Shown here one piece after another: positions 12,797 through 24,244 of a stretch of 64,000 nucleotides of DNA (its first letter is position 1; every line of letters begins with the position of its first letter). Where the stretch lies: assembly GCA_009746045.1 (NCBI GenBank), contig RPFO01000276.1:3153922-3217921 (forward strand). Reading direction: 5' to 3'. The notes beneath the pieces were generated by a model, which saw nothing but the letters and a program-made list of their open reading frames with translations, was not told the origin of the DNA and did no database searches. The DNA comes from Mesostigma viride (Eukaryota; Streptophyta; Mesostigmatophyceae; Mesostigmatales; Mesostigmataceae). The position numbers were made by a program, and so were the translations under genes.

Positions 12797-15700
12797 GGGG
12801 CCAGTAGCGTTGGCTGGTGGGTCTGCTTTGACAGCGCTTGCATTGTCCCCTCTATTGCTTGCAGCCGGGGTGGAATTCCTTCCGTTGGCTGGGGGGGAAT
12901 CTGTGACCTTGACATCCTGGCTCGTTGTGGGAACGCGACAAGGTGGGAATGGTCCAGTGGGAATGGCATGGCGCATCAGACTTCATGGACCATCATTTAT
13001 TTGGTCATGCACATCACACCTGCAGGGATTTGCAAACCTGAATACAAAAGCTGCAGACAGCCTACGCCTGCTTATGCATGCTTAGACCATCTCCCGAACA
13101 ATTTGTTCTGGCTAGCAACTCGCTGCAGAGCCAAAGCAGGAATACTGGCATCGGCTACCCTACCCCCTGAGGCGCTAGCATCCGTCACCAGCGCCCACTT
13201 CCCAAATCACCGGCAGAAGTGGGCGCGGTATAGTGCATGACCAACCACCACCAGTTTCCACAGAGCTGGTTCAATGGAGCCGAGGGTGGAAATTGAAGAT
13301 CATGCAACATCAGACGGGAAAGCGGTTGTTCTAACAGTGAAAGAACTATCTAAGCCTCCTTGACGAAGTAAGCCTCATGGGAGGCAGCTCGGCCTGCACC
13401 ACTGCCAAGATCTTCTCCATTTACCAAAATAGGGCAGGTTTTTGCATATTCCTGGGGGCCTTACCGGACGAGGTGCGTTCTGGTCATCGCCCTTTGCGCC
13501 CTGAAGCAGCGGCTTGTGAGAGTCATCCTGTGGCGCCGATGCACGCGGTCTTTGTCTCTCCCCAACGAACCCCGCAGGGAGCCAACCGGCACATCTTGCA
13601 ACAATTCTCCTCCACAGGGATGCAAACGGGGCACCCGCTGACATCAGCGCGACGTCATCGAGGTGGATGACGGACAGCGCGATGGTCAGCCAGTTGAAGA
13701 AGGTGTAGTTGCCGGTCAGGATGATCATGAGCTGGCAATGTCAGCATGCGGGAAACAATTGCAGGGGGGGGGGAGAATGGGGGGGTGGCGGCACCACCTG
13801 GTCAGGAAACTGAGGTTGCAGTTATTTGAAATGGCAATATTCCAACAGCAAGGCTTGACTGACATTGAACACTTCCACAGGATATCTGCCGCAATAGCTT
13901 CCTGTCGAAAGGAGGATTTATACAAAATTACTGTGGACATCTATGCATATAAAGGTTTATTTGCACAAGAAAAGTATGCAAGGCAACAGTGATCCGTGTA
14001 ACGTACGTTTGCTTATCTGGTGAGACACACCACATATTCCAAACTAAGGAAAATCACCTGTTACTATCTGTTCACTCCACCAAATATGCTATTGCTAGGC
14101 TTGCTGGTAAGCCAGGCCAGCGGTTTTAACCTTTTGATTCTATAAAGCCCGAGACGGAACATATTCGCAAAGCAACGCTTGAGCAAGCGCGCAGCGTGAT
14201 ACCTGCAGCGCGATCTGTACGGTGGCCCCCACGTTCCTTGCCACGCGGTGAGGCGCGATCAGCAGCCAGGTGGCGGGTCCCTGCGCAGTCAGCGACGAAT
14301 GCATGAAGACAAAGCTGGCTGTCTTTATTGTCTCCTGATTCACCAGGGAAGTGATAGTTTCAGTGGCATCGCCCCTTTAAAGACAAACTTGCTCTAGCAT
14401 GGGGGGAGGTCGCCAGTCAGTGCTCTCAGTATCGTGACAGTTGACACATGCGTCAGAGTCCGAGGCATCGGTCTCCGACGCGTCAGGAAAATAATTCCGC
14501 GCATCAGACGTCTGATGCGTAAATCTAGGCTGCGCATCAGACGTTTGGCCCACACCAGTTTCTCATGCATCAGTCACTCAATGCATCTGTAGGCCACAGG
14601 CTCGCCGCGTCAACCTCCATATGCCACACCAGGCCTGCACCTGGGTACTTAATCGCATTGAAGTGGACTGACAGCCTCAATAGCCACATTCTACTTGAGA
14701 TCTTGACGAGGTCCCACCACCGATTTCTGTGGTCCGACGTGCCGCCAATGGCGGCGCATGAGACGTCCGACACGGGCCAAAAACCCTTACATCCCCCCCC
14801 CCACGTTTAAGATTGGGGTCCGGCCGGCCCAGGGCTGCGATCTTAAGCCTAAAATCAAATCCAGGGCTGACGATCTTAAAGTTGAGAGCTGTAGGCGATC
14901 TTATGAAGGCGGTTTACCTAAGTAAATTACCTATATCGCATACCACTGACCAGCTATTTGTACCTACTTTAAGATCTTTTGCCCAAAACCAGCCCTGTGA
15001 TCTTAAACCTGAAATTCCTAAATCCAGGGTCTCAAGATCTTAAACCTGGGAATCTTAAACGTGTGTGGGGGGGGGGGTACTAAAAGCACTGCACACACTC
15101 ACACAACAGAAACACAACAGGAGCCCAATGACAACCCACAAGGATGCTCTCTATAGGTTAAAATATGATCCTCGGCCCCCATAGCCCTCAGGAAACAACA
15201 AGCGGCGCACAGGCAGCTTGGCACCTGCACCGACCGACTCGTGACATGATCCGTACCGGAGCTGTGCGCCATACCTCGGCGATAAAGGTGAAGGCGACCC
15301 CTGCCTGGAGCATCAGGCTGGGCATGCGGTGTGCGTACCTGCCGCCCGGCGCACATGAGTGAGTGTGCGGGCAGGGGACCAAAGCATGTCGAGACTGAGA
15401 CGCCCATGTACAACACCCACGGTCACCCACCGGTGAGTTCCCACGAAGAATACTCCCAGGCTCAACCTAGCCGTACCCCGGAGGCGCATATACCACTCCT
15501 TCGAATCCACCAGAAATTGCTGAAGTGGCATGCGTGCCTGGCGAGATTAGAGTAGAAGGGCTACGGCATGATGGACCGAGTGCGCAGCCATGGGCGCCAC
15601 ATTGCATGCGATGGTACAATGCACCGGTGGAGCACGAAATGTTAGTAACCAGACGTTAGGATTGTAGCGTAGGGCACCGGGAGGGAACAAGGCAGATGTG

Positions 15701-18700
15701 ACGTTTACGGAATACGGGTCCTTGGACTCTTGTATTGTAGCATAGGCACTGGGAGCGAGCAAGGCTGGGATGACACCGGCAAACAAAGCAGGGAAGGGTG
15801 TGTGCGACACCATGTACAAATATTCAACCACCCAGTACATATTTATCAAAGAAGAAAAGAAACATGGACGAGACCTCCCCATAAACTCTCCCTAGAACTG
15901 ATGTACTGCAGGATGTATTGCAAGGATGGCTTGCTTATGAGTTATGAAGTTTAGAAAGGGCTCCCTGTGAGAGCAAACCACCCATGGCACAGTTCGCTTT
16001 GCTGGGAAACGCGTGCTAGCATTACAGAAACTTAACATGCAGACTCAGGGATCCCTCTACCTTCTATTCGACTAATTGCTTGCTCAATGCCATAAGCCTT
16101 AATTAGATGCCTGTTCCACAGCAGAGGGTGCACTGCTTACCAGGCAAGCGGCGTTGGGATGCACTGGGTCGCAAAGTGGTAGTGCAGCGCGGTCAGGTGA
16201 AGCCACCTGGCAGGCCGAAAGAGAAGCACACCCCGAGTACAAACCACATTAGGGAGGGCAGACATCTTAAATGAGATGTTTTCCAGACAGACGGGGGGCG
16301 GACATCTTAAATAAGATGTCTTTAGTCGCGGGCAATCACCAATACAGTATTGACGTGATTTCAAACTGCTCGTTAGGACCCAGAATCATGGAATCCTATC
16401 AGACAGAGCTGTGGGTTAAGAAATGCAGGCCAATGCACATGCCCGGGGACACGCTGCCTGCAGCTTGGCCTCACCCATACCTACACTGGCCAACCACAGC
16501 CGAGGGAGCAATCAAAGCTGTCCCTGCAGCCTCCAATAGACCTAAGCCATGTGTGAGCGACACATGCTGGAGTAGAGATTGCAACCAGTCAATGATACTA
16601 TTTTGGTGCTTGCCCCCAAGTGTAGCTGCCGCCAGGCCAGAGCGCAGCATTGCACACGGATGACCAGGTGGCACTCAACACACTGCGTATTATATGATGA
16701 GTGTGTATTACACCCAGACGATGATATATACCCAGCACCACCGCCAGCGATCCCCCCACATGCTCATGGATCGCCGATGCACGCATCATCCACCATAACT
16801 CTAGCAGCAGACCCAGAAATGATAATGCCTAGGCTGCTCAACCGGGCAGGCGGGGCAGCAAATACTAAGCTACTGGGATCATTTCAGTCAACAACACAAA
16901 CCGCCCGGACGGCACCCTGCCTATTTCTTTACCAACATGCGCTGCGATGCTGCGAGAAGCGCTGCCAATGATGATGGCTTGCAACTATGATTTGAATGAG
17001 CGCCAAGGGTCAACTGGGAAAAAAAAAAACTATTATATTTGCGCATTCGTTCACTAGGCGACGTCAGCAGGCCAACACACGGTCTACTATCCTGCGGAAG
17101 TGCATATTGCCTGCGAGGCATGTGGCAGCTGGGTCCCTGCCAGCAGATACCCAGCGTCCCACCATTGCTTGGTCGAGCGTTTAGCATTCGTTCCCTCACG
17201 CTGTCGCTCCCAGTGTATCCCCACAGGAGGGGGGGGGGGCAGTGTGTTCCTGACACCTCACGTCTGGCTGACAATCCCCAGCACCTCATGACATCTCCCG
17301 ACATGTGCAGCTGACAGTTCGTGTGCCATACACCCCTGTGTCCCTGCGTTCCCTCTCTGCTGTACCAATGGCAAAGCTTTCATGTTAGGAGCTACAGTGA
17401 ATGGCAGGAACATCGCTGATGCCTGAACAAGTACACAATGACACTTGCTAGCACTTGCTACCACGAGCTACCACGAGCACGCCGACACGTACGTCGGGCA
17501 CGCGCTCTGCAGCTTGACCACCCCGCTGAGCAGCATGAGCTTAAAGGTGAGTACGCGCAGCAGCCAGACACCCTGGATGGGGGGCCCCGTGTCCGCGCGC
17601 GCGCGTAGCCAGGGCATGAGGAACACGGAGAGGAATCCCGCCTCCAGCAACAACACGTCCCACTGGAAGGAGAGGAAGGTCTGCCCCACGCGGTATAGAG
17701 AGAAGTAGAGGCACCAGAGGGCCGCGTACACGCCCGCATGGCCGCCACCGCGCGTGGTGCACGCTTGCAGGAACGCACAGAAGGCCAGCAGGGTGCCAGC
17801 GACGCAGAGCAGCTCACAGAAGGCGTCCACGTCGATGCCCAGGGGCTGTGTGCGAACGAGGGGGCCAGGCGGACAGGGGTGTGGGTGGGCGAGTGGGTGG
17901 GTAGGGTGGGCGAGTGGGTGGGTGGGGAGGTCGTGCGGTTGGGGGCGGTAGGGGAGCACAAGGTGGGGGGGAGAGGAGGACAGCGACGGTGGCTTAAGGG
18001 GGTAAGGGGGCGAACGCCAGCACCATCACATTGGAGGTTGGGTTGGCGGCTGGGGGGTGGGGGGGTGGGGGGGGTGGGGGCCATGATGGTGGAGCCGTGC
18101 GGGCAGCGGACGTAACCCTCCCTCTTCGTCCAGGGAGAAAAAACTCTAAAGAGACTGGAGGGAAAAAAAGGACTACAGGCCAGGCTACCCGGCTGGATTT
18201 CAAGAACCTGTCCGGTCCGCATCCATAGAACCGCAGGCTGGCGACTAGATTGACCGTTTGCGCAATTTGATTTTGATAACAATGCTCCGTTGCTCGTGAC
18301 CACCAACGCTTCCTTGGTTGTGACCCCCAACGCTACCTTGGCCCGTTCCTCCGTAGGAGACTAAGAGAAGAGCCCCCCACGGGCAGATGAAGGTAGCGCC
18401 CCCGATGTTGTGGCCATGATCAGTCGCCTACACTCTATTCCTGTAGGAACCTATTACCTGGTCTATTCCTGTAGGAACCTATTACCTGGTCTATTCCTGT
18501 AGGAACCTATTACCTGGTCTATTCCTGTAGGAACCTATTACCTGGTCTATTCCTGTAGGAACCTATTACCTGGTCTATTCCTGTAGGAACCTATTACCTG
18601 GTCTATTCCTGTAGGAAGCTATTACCTGGTCTATTCCTGTAGGAGACTATTACCTGGGTAACCACGGCGTTGGTACCCTGGGGCGCCCAGGGCCCAGAGA

Positions 18701-20919
18701 GTCTCCCTGAGACTGGGACAGCCGCACTCCCAAGCGAGAGCACACAACAACGAAAGGCTTTGCCAAAACTCAAGCACTGTCTCCCGCACCCAGCACTTAC
18801 CTACGCTGCTAGGTCGAGGGAACGGCCGATATATTGAGAGCTACTATACTCATAGCCACAATATTCATAGTTACTACATTGATAGCTACTACATTAATAG
18901 CTACTTCATTAATAGCTACTGCAGTATCGGCCACACAGTGCTAGGCCTAGGAGGAAATGAACGACACAGATACTGCCATACCGGATACTTGCCATACTTA
19001 CCATGTTAATAGCTACTACATTGATGGCTACCATATAAACAGCTACTAACTTAATAGCTACACAGTGTCAGCCAGTGGGAGCATGCGCGCAGGCTACCTG
19101 GTAGAGCCACACGAGGGACTCCAATTCTGAAAACTGCGCAGGGAGGCTGCCAGCTGGAAGGACAAAACAAGAGGGAAAAAGAGACCAGATATTGGAAAAC
19201 GTAGAGCCATCAGATCCCAGCGCATGCATACGCGGAAGCCACAGTCACTGGCTGACTGGTACTTCCCCACGTTTGCCCTTGCTTCCCAGAATAGGATGCC
19301 CCCATGTACCGTAACGATGCAAAATTGGAAGAGGATGAAGCTTGACAGAGTACTGCCATATGGCAAGAACTACTAGTGAACAAGGATCAGCAACATGTGG
19401 CTTGACCACATCCACCGTCACCCACACTGCCAAACCATGAATGCTCCACCGCCTAGCTACCCCATCTGGCCAGCTATGAGTGGCCGCATATTGCGCCAAA
19501 ACAATAAACTGCCCCACCAATCTGCAGCATCAACTACACCCACCCGCCCGCCCACCCACCCGGCCGCCCGGCCGCCCTCCCTCCGTCCGTCCCTCCCTCC
19601 CTCCCTCCCTCCCTCCCTCCCTCCCTCCCTCCCTCCTCCCTCCCTCCTCCCTCCTCCCTCCCTCCCTCCCTCCCTCCCTCCCTCCTCCCTCCCTCCCTCC
19701 CTCCCTCCCTCCCTCCCTCCCTCCCTCCCTCCCTCCCTCCCTCCCTCCCTCCCTCCCTCCCTCCCTCCCTCCCTCCCTCCCTCTCTCCCTCTCTCCCACC
19801 GACCCAGCATCCATTCATGCCAAGCTCCAAACCTGCATTGATTGGCACCGACTGCAACTCGGCCACAACAGTAAGGCCACATTACAAAGCGTCAACCAGC
19901 GACACTGCGACGCCATTCCGTAAAAGATAATAAAACCTCGTTCAATTAATGTAGTGGGTGTGTGCAAACGTGAAATGCACGCAAACGTGAAAGGCTGAGG
20001 GTCAAAGAGAGAACGGAGCTGGCGGAACGAAGAATGTGAAGATTTTGACGAGTTTGGGATTGTAGAGCAGAAAATCACAATATGTTTTTTTTTTCTGTAA
20101 AGTCATGAAGTGCCAATGGGGACCGCAAGTACAGCATCATCTCAGCCCAAGAACATGCATCAGCAGGTGCTTGCAGCTTCGATACACACCGCTTAAATGC
20201 TCACAGCTTAAAGTACAAAGTCAATGATCGACAGAACGCCTTGGGTAGAAGCCAGGCACAGTGCACACACTGAGTTCTCTTCAACTCCTATCCCACCCAA
20301 ATGGCCCAGTGTAATGCAGATCAACGTACAGGTGCATCAACCATGTTAAACCGTTATATCAGGGAACACCTAAGCGTCCCGGCCTAGACGACGCTTTACT
20401 GAGTAGTATTTAGCGCCTATGGAAGATCCGCCACGCATCCGCCACGCTTTTGCCATGCCGAAGCTTTATTGCCCTCACAGTTGCGCCCGCACCATGTGGA
20501 GAGAGCGCTCTGTGGCCTGACCACTTAGGGCAGTGAGAGAAGCTAGGGCGCCCTCCCTCTTTCTCGTTGTGTATAGGGGCTGAAGGTTCCTTTATTAATG
20601 CCCACGTGACGCAGTCTACGTGATAGTTAATGGAAGAAACAAACACCCAGGTCTCGACATGGGCCTACTCACCTGAAGCCCCGAGAGACCGGTCGATGTT
20701 ATTAAGGAAGCTCGAAACTGGAAGAAGGCCCGCCTTGGAGTATAGCCCGGAATATTGCGAATGCAAAGATGCAAACGCCGAAAGATAGCATAAGGAGAGA
20801 AATGCCGCGAACACCTTCCGAGTGAGCACCAGCGGCGTGGTCTCGTCCTTGTAATACTTTGTGATGCAGGACATAGACCACGCTGCCAAGGGCACGGGGC
20901 CAAACTGTTGCTTTCCCAT
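1862..20919 (-). CDS. Lipase maturation factor (LMF1/LMF2 family) membrane protein, multi-exon
   Basis: LMF proteins are multi-pass ER membrane proteins; in animals LMF1 helps lipases fold and dimerise. The role in this organism is inferred only from the family. Exons, 5' to 3' on the minus strand: 20919-20673, 19153-19098, 17845-17493, 16206-16141, 15338-15275, 14280-14203, 13731-13465, 12916-12448, 10133-10033, 9677-9589, 8575-8471, 7538-7400, 6796-6738, about 5034-5013, 4363-4322, 3442-3291, 2174-1862 (TGA). Phases agree at every junction except the 5' side of the 5013 exon. Family motifs seen: VGQTFLSFQWDVLLLEAGFL, LTALHYHFATQCIPTPLAW, ILTGNYTFFNWLTIAL, ANAYGLFRHMTG, PHQPRLDW, GEYLGP. The predicted length is about 870 residues; human LMF2 has about 700, and the extra length is mostly an Ala/Ser-rich linker in the 12448-12916 exon that includes a poly-Ala run from a CAG repeat. 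One intron has a GC donor (7399). The start at 20919 is tentative: the frame stays open upstream to about 21040, and a further exon near 21210-21482 is possible. Confidence 0.85.
2503..2567. repeat. GATATACTGTGCATG tandem repeat in LMF intron
   Basis: About four 15-bp copies lie in the last LMF intron (2175-3290). Nothing else is recognised in this intron. Confidence 0.7.
3856..3950. repeat. TATCAG-type tandem repeat in LMF intron
   Basis: Roughly 16-bp units built on GACTATCAGTATCAGG, about six copies, in the LMF intron between exons 3442 and 4322. Confidence 0.7.
4029..4152. repeat. 24-bp minisatellite in LMF intron
   Basis: Five to six copies of a 24-bp unit (CACTTGGAAAACTGTACTCG plus 4 bp), in the same intron as the TATCAG repeat. 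Confidence 0.85.
5344..5571. mobile_element. Foldback MITE (long terminal inverted repeats)
   Basis: The two halves are inverted copies of about 100 bp each, beginning and ending with CACTAG/CTAGTG, with a short spacer around 5450-5465. Both arms carry AATAGTGACGGAACC and TCCGTTACTATTTACCCGG. It sits in an LMF intron. No coding capacity is visible, so it is a non-autonomous foldback element. The target duplication cannot be separated from the CACTAG ends. Confidence 0.75.
6242..6291. repeat. CCCCCCCG tandem repeat
   Basis: Poly-C runs broken by single G residues, about 50 bp, inside an LMF intron. This kind of tract is prone to length errors in assemblies. Confidence 0.7.
8161..8467. repeat. 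50-bp minisatellite next to an LMF 5' splice site
   Basis: Six units of 49-50 bp (core CACGGCCATGCACCCCAGCG, then AGCCGCGACTGG). In the transcribed (minus) orientation the array begins within about 5 bases of the donor that follows the exon at 8471-8575. Confidence 0.9.
10140..10692. repeat. 48-bp minisatellite next to an LMF 3' splice site
   Basis: About 11 units of 48 bp (core GGAACAGGCAAGAAG, GACCACAAC, CGTTGGCACGCACG). In the minus orientation the last unit runs straight into the acceptor of the exon at 10033-10133. Its GTGCGTGCCAAC becomes GTGCGTGCCAACAG at the splice site. The unit is a multiple of 3, so long open frames here are artefacts. Confidence 0.92.
10960..11090. mobile_element. 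Possible small MITE
   Basis: Short inverted ends (CAGATAACCC on the left, GGGTATCTG on the right) and inner inverted GGCTGGCC-like segments bound about 125 bp containing a poly-C run. It lies in the largest LMF intron. The pairing is imperfect. Confidence 0.3.
11097..12099. repeat. About 67-bp satellite array in LMF intron
   Basis: About 15 copies of a 60-67 bp unit (core TGTCATTAGCTCATAGTCAT, then AACTAGCTACTGG). Two copies carry the same internal deletion (TATGTATTTACTTG), which suggests higher-order duplication of a block of units. With the 48-bp array this fills most of the 2.3-kb intron 10134-12447. Confidence 0.93.
14793..15077. mobile_element. MITE with C-run/ACGTTTAAGATT terminal inverted repeats
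   Basis: The left end is a C-run followed by ACGTTTAAGATT. The right end is AATCTTAAACGTGTGTG followed by a G-run, its inverted partner. GATCTTAA-type subterminal motifs recur in both orientations. It is 285 bp, non-coding, and inside an LMF intron. The target duplication is unclear; TAC lies near both ends. Confidence 0.65.
18436..18657. repeat. 28-bp minisatellite in LMF intron
   Basis: Eight near-identical 28-bp units (TATTCCTGTAGGAACC, then TATTACCTGGTC). Read on the transcribed minus strand each unit contains CAGGTAATA and TTCCTACAG, resembling a 5' and a 3' splice site. A looser TAGCTACTACATTAA-type repeat follows at about 18838-19065. Confidence 0.92.
19566..19798. repeat. (CCCT)n microsatellite
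   Basis: About 230 bp of CCCT repeats with a few CCT interruptions and a CTCT end, within the intron between LMF exons 20673 and 19153. The poly-Pro/Ser/Leu frames over it are artefacts. Confidence 0.95.
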
Positions 20920-21209
20920 CCGACAAGATGTCTTCTTGGAAGTCCCTCTTCTTACAAATGGGCTTCTGCTTACAAATGCAGAGTAATACAGGGCTGGGTT
21001 ATGGCGACGTTTGCTTACGTCAGCAATACAACATCAGTGACCCTCAACTTTTCGACCAACTGAGAAATAGCCAGCTTTTCTAAGATGTTAATATCAGGAG
21101 CTTTCAGGCGACCCGATCCAGCTGGGGGGCACGAGGAGAGACTAATCGGAATCCTTTGGCATACGCATCCAGGGATATACAATGTATCATGTTCGTCAGC
21201 ATGACCGCA

Positions 21210-21482
21210 TTACCGCTGCTCTGTACGTTCGGAAAACAAACAGAACATGTGCGGTATCGTACCCGTAAGTGTAAATCTATGGCAGTGTAAGTGAAGAATG
21301 CTTTCTACAATTCCCACGCTGGCCGTGACGCTTTCGGGCACGCAGAGAGAATCTGTCCTGGCAGCCATGGCCAAAAAACGTGACATTGTAGCCAAGTTTT
21401 CTTTCCAGACGTCGGCAAGTAGTAATGCACCCTCGAGTGTGTTCTGAACTGTAGCTACTGTACCGTACGTCCGGCTTTCCAT
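21210..21482 (-). other. Open frame upstream of LMF, possible 5' exon
   Basis: A 90-codon frame opens with ATG at 21482 and has a protein-like composition (ALLLADVWKENLATMSRFLA). It lies between the LMF gene and the divergent Expp1-like gene. It could be an upstream LMF exon, since the frame of the 20919 exon remains open to about 21040, but no family motif or convincing splice pair was found. Confidence 0.2.
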
Positions 21483-21874
21483 GTTATCTTAAAGTCGGTT
21501 CCCCCCCGTACCCTGGCATCACTATGCCGGATAATTAACCGGCGTGGGAACTGAGTCAACTAAATGACTGACTGACTGACAACAGCAGTTGTCTGACCCT
21601 GGTACCGTATTATACACATTGTTTGCGCTTTGCCCACTTGCAGTGCATGAGCAATCGACGCGTCACCACGCATGCACGCGCCGAGCGAGCGCTCGTGAAC
21701 GAACGAGACAGGTGCGCCCAGGAACGGTATAGTCAACCGAAAAATGACAGGCTCCAAAAAGCCCGTCACAGGAAGGCCTGTTGGGTTCGAAAGTCGCGGT
21801 CAGCTCACAGTATAAAGCGGCAAACGTTAGTCTACGTTATGTCGCAACTGGGGCGTGGCGTCCTGTCTCGTGGT

Positions 21875-21880
21875 TATAAA
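21875..21880 (+). promoter_or_regulatory. Possible TATA box of the Expp1-like gene
   Basis: TATAAA lies about 225 bp upstream of the ATG at 22104. A second TATAAAG is at about 21812, and CCAAT-like ACCAATAAA at about 22050. The intergenic space to the divergent LMF gene is only about 1.2 kb, so a shared promoter region is plausible. No transcript data are visible. Confidence 0.3.
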
Positions 21881-22103
21881 TTTTCGCGATAAACTTCGTA
21901 GTCGCTGCTATCAGAATACGCCGTTTATGACGATGAATGAAGCATTCTGGCGGAAGCTCAAGTTGCCCGTGTCTCGGCATCTGATATCGCAGCGACGGTA
22001 GAGGCGGGCTAATTCCGTTTGCTTTCTGTCGTTTGGTGCTCCTCGGGGGAACCAATAAACTCCAAAGGTTGCCGGAAAGTTACTTGCTGGAACGGTGTCC
22101 GCC

Positions 22104-22862
22104 ATGGCTAGAGCGTCGGGACTGCTTCTAATTATTTTTGTACTTCTTAAATGCTGCGCTCCAGCGACAGCTGCCGATCCTGTCTACGATCCGTGCGGTC
22201 AGCCTCCTGATCTAGGTCGTAATGAGCCTATTTCAATTGGTTTGGCGTTCGGGAGCAATTGGTGGAGCTGGAACAATATTACAAACCTATGCGCCGCGGA
22301 CCAACGAGCACAGGTGCCTGGCGTGGAGACAGCTGTGTTTCGTGTCAAGACTGACCAGTTCACTCTTCTTGACATTGATGGCGAAAGCATGAAGCGAATA
22401 GTCAGCAAGTTTGAGAACACAACTGTGATGGCGTACGTCGGGGGCTCTTCCCCGGTGATCTCTTTCCCCCGCCAATTCCGGTCGAAGGTTGGCGGTCGAG
22501 TCCCTAACCTGGATTTGGTGATCCGTCTCAAGAAGGGGAAGGTTGAGTACTTGCAGTGGGACGATAGCAGCTGCGATCTTTGCGGTGGCACACAAAGCAA
22601 GTACTGCTTGTATGGGAACAACTGTGCAACTTCTTGGACTGAGTGTGCAAAACTCCAATCGACAAACTCAACACAAACTTGTGAGCTTGCTTTGCATGTA
22701 GCCTGGGTCGGAACAGACAAGCACCAATCTCCTCTGAAGACTTTTCGCACGATCCAACGCATCAGGTCGTACTCCATCACGAACCTGTATGCTGAAAACA
22801 TCGACGCTGTTCTTGACTTTGCCTCAGAGGTATATGATGACTTGTCTGATCGGGTTAATTAA
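22104..22862 (+). CDS. Secreted Expp1-like protein, intronless
   Basis: A 252-residue protein. I chose the ATG at 22104 because of its GCCATGG context and because a signal peptide follows directly (hydrophobic LLLIIFVLLKCC, likely cleavage after TAA). The mature protein has a DPCG start, an LAFG segment, a paired-cysteine motif CDLCGGTQSKYC with NNCATSWTEC, and a WVGTDKH segment followed by SYSITNLY. From memory this order of motifs (C-x2-C, N-x-CAT/AI, GTDKH) matches the land-plant Expp1-type secreted proteins, whose function is unknown; length is in the usual range. Several N-glycosylation sequons occur. The gene has no introns and a more balanced base composition than the GC-rich, intron-rich genes on either side. 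Naming is by motif resemblance only. Confidence 0.6.
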   Translation: MARASGLLLIIFVLLKCCAPATAADPVYDPCGQPPDLGRNEPISIGLAFGSNWWSWNNITNLCAADQRAQVPGVETAVFRVKTDQFTLLDIDGESMKRIVSKFENTTVMAYVGGSSPVISFPRQFRSKVGGRVPNLDLVIRLKKGKVEYLQWDDSSCDLCGGTQSKYCLYGNNCATSWTECAKLQSTNSTQTCELALHVAWVGTDKHQSPLKTFRTIQRIRSYSITNLYAENIDAVLDFASEVYDDLSDRVN

Positions 22863-24240
22863 CCAAAACACGTGCTTCCTCTTGGGAGGGCACGGAGGGC
22901 TTATCGAGACAGCACTGGCAATGATTCATGATCATGGCAATGGAGCTCTTCCTGAGGATAGGTCTTGGAGCATTGGCTAAAAACGGAAAGCTGTGAAAAC
23001 AATTCTTGCGCTGAATAACATAGTAATGAACATCATATTAATGAGACAACATATGACTGCGCTGGTTGTCTTTTTGATATGAAAACATAGTAAGGGAAAC
23101 CACATGTGCTATATGTGCACTGTATCGTTATTTCAAACATAGGCTCATGTAGCCCGTTGCAATGTGCTGCGATGTCTGTGTTTGCACTGTGTGCAGCCTT
23201 TCTTCTGCGTTTGAACGCCTGGCATGGCTAATGTAATGACTGATGTGACCTGTTGATGGTAGCTCCATTTAGGGTGATTCCTGGGAGGGTATTTATTTCC
23301 ATTGAGGTTGATTAATTAAATAATTAAGAACACGTCTCCGTGGGGAGTATATGCATGCAAGAGTCTATTAATTAATTAATTAATTAGGAACATAACTCCG
23401 TTGGGAGTATATGTAGCACATAGCCCTTGAGAAGGGGCATATGGCCTATGATACATTCTAAGCTACTTCCTGCAAGGGTGGGAATGTAAACGACACTTGC
23501 TCTAGGTGCACCAGGGCACCTGCACCCTCATGATGTTCACACTATGCCCAGCTAAGGGGGAGTATGTCATGTGGGGGAAGATCATCATGGCTATACAAGA
23601 GCTAGGGCATGGCATCTCAGCAGAGAGCAGCTCTCTGCATGGGCACAGCATAACTAAAAAAAGCTAGGCATCATCTGGAGTGTGGCACATCATAGGCGCA
23701 CATGTACATGGCTACATAATACTCGTGAGTCAGCTGGTATAGTGCCTGTAGGAGGCTTACATGTACATGGCCACGGTCTATCTATTCTACGCTACTGCTG
23801 CTGTATTCCCCTAAGCTGGGGCGTCTGGAGTCGTTGGGGCCGAGGGGGTCGCATGCCAGGGCTTGTGGCCGACGTAAATGGCCGCCCCCTTCCAGTACAC
23901 CGGCTGCGCCCCGCCTTGGTCTGCCGGAGCTGGAGGTAGGTCGGCCATAGCTCCCGTCGCCGTTATTGCTGCGCCAGAGTATATGTAACACATTTCCCTG
24001 AGAAAAGGCATATGGTTTTAAATACATTCTGAGCCACAAGCTGCAGGTGGTGGGTGTAGCCTGCCGCAGGTCTACTCTGGGTGCACAAGTGCGACTGCAC
24101 TTCCATGTATTCCAGTAGCTAAGGTGCGGCCGGACATTGGGTGGAAGATTAATTAGTTAATTAATCATTTGAACTCGTGCTAGCTCCTGAACGTTGGGGA
24201 GTCATGCACGGAGCATTAACCCCGATGGATGGACTAATTA
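22863..24240. repeat. Decayed dispersed repeats with (TTAA)n blocks
   Basis: No gene is visible. Several blocks of (TTAA)n occur, near 23310, 23368, 24148 and 24235, each followed by a CTCC-TTGGGGAG-like hairpin. The segments 23400-23600 and 23975-24150 are diverged copies of each other (AGTATATGTA-CACAT, AAGGCATATGG, ATACATTCT-AGC, GTGCAC). They look like old copies of the retroposon family described at 24245 and 45968. Confidence 0.55.
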
Positions 24241-24244
24241 ATTA

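Noticed and set aside
17458-18330. 290-codon minus-strand frame rich in Pro/Ser/Arg
   Set aside because: It overlaps the true LMF exon (17493-17845) in a different frame and continues through GGGTGGG-rich intron sequence.
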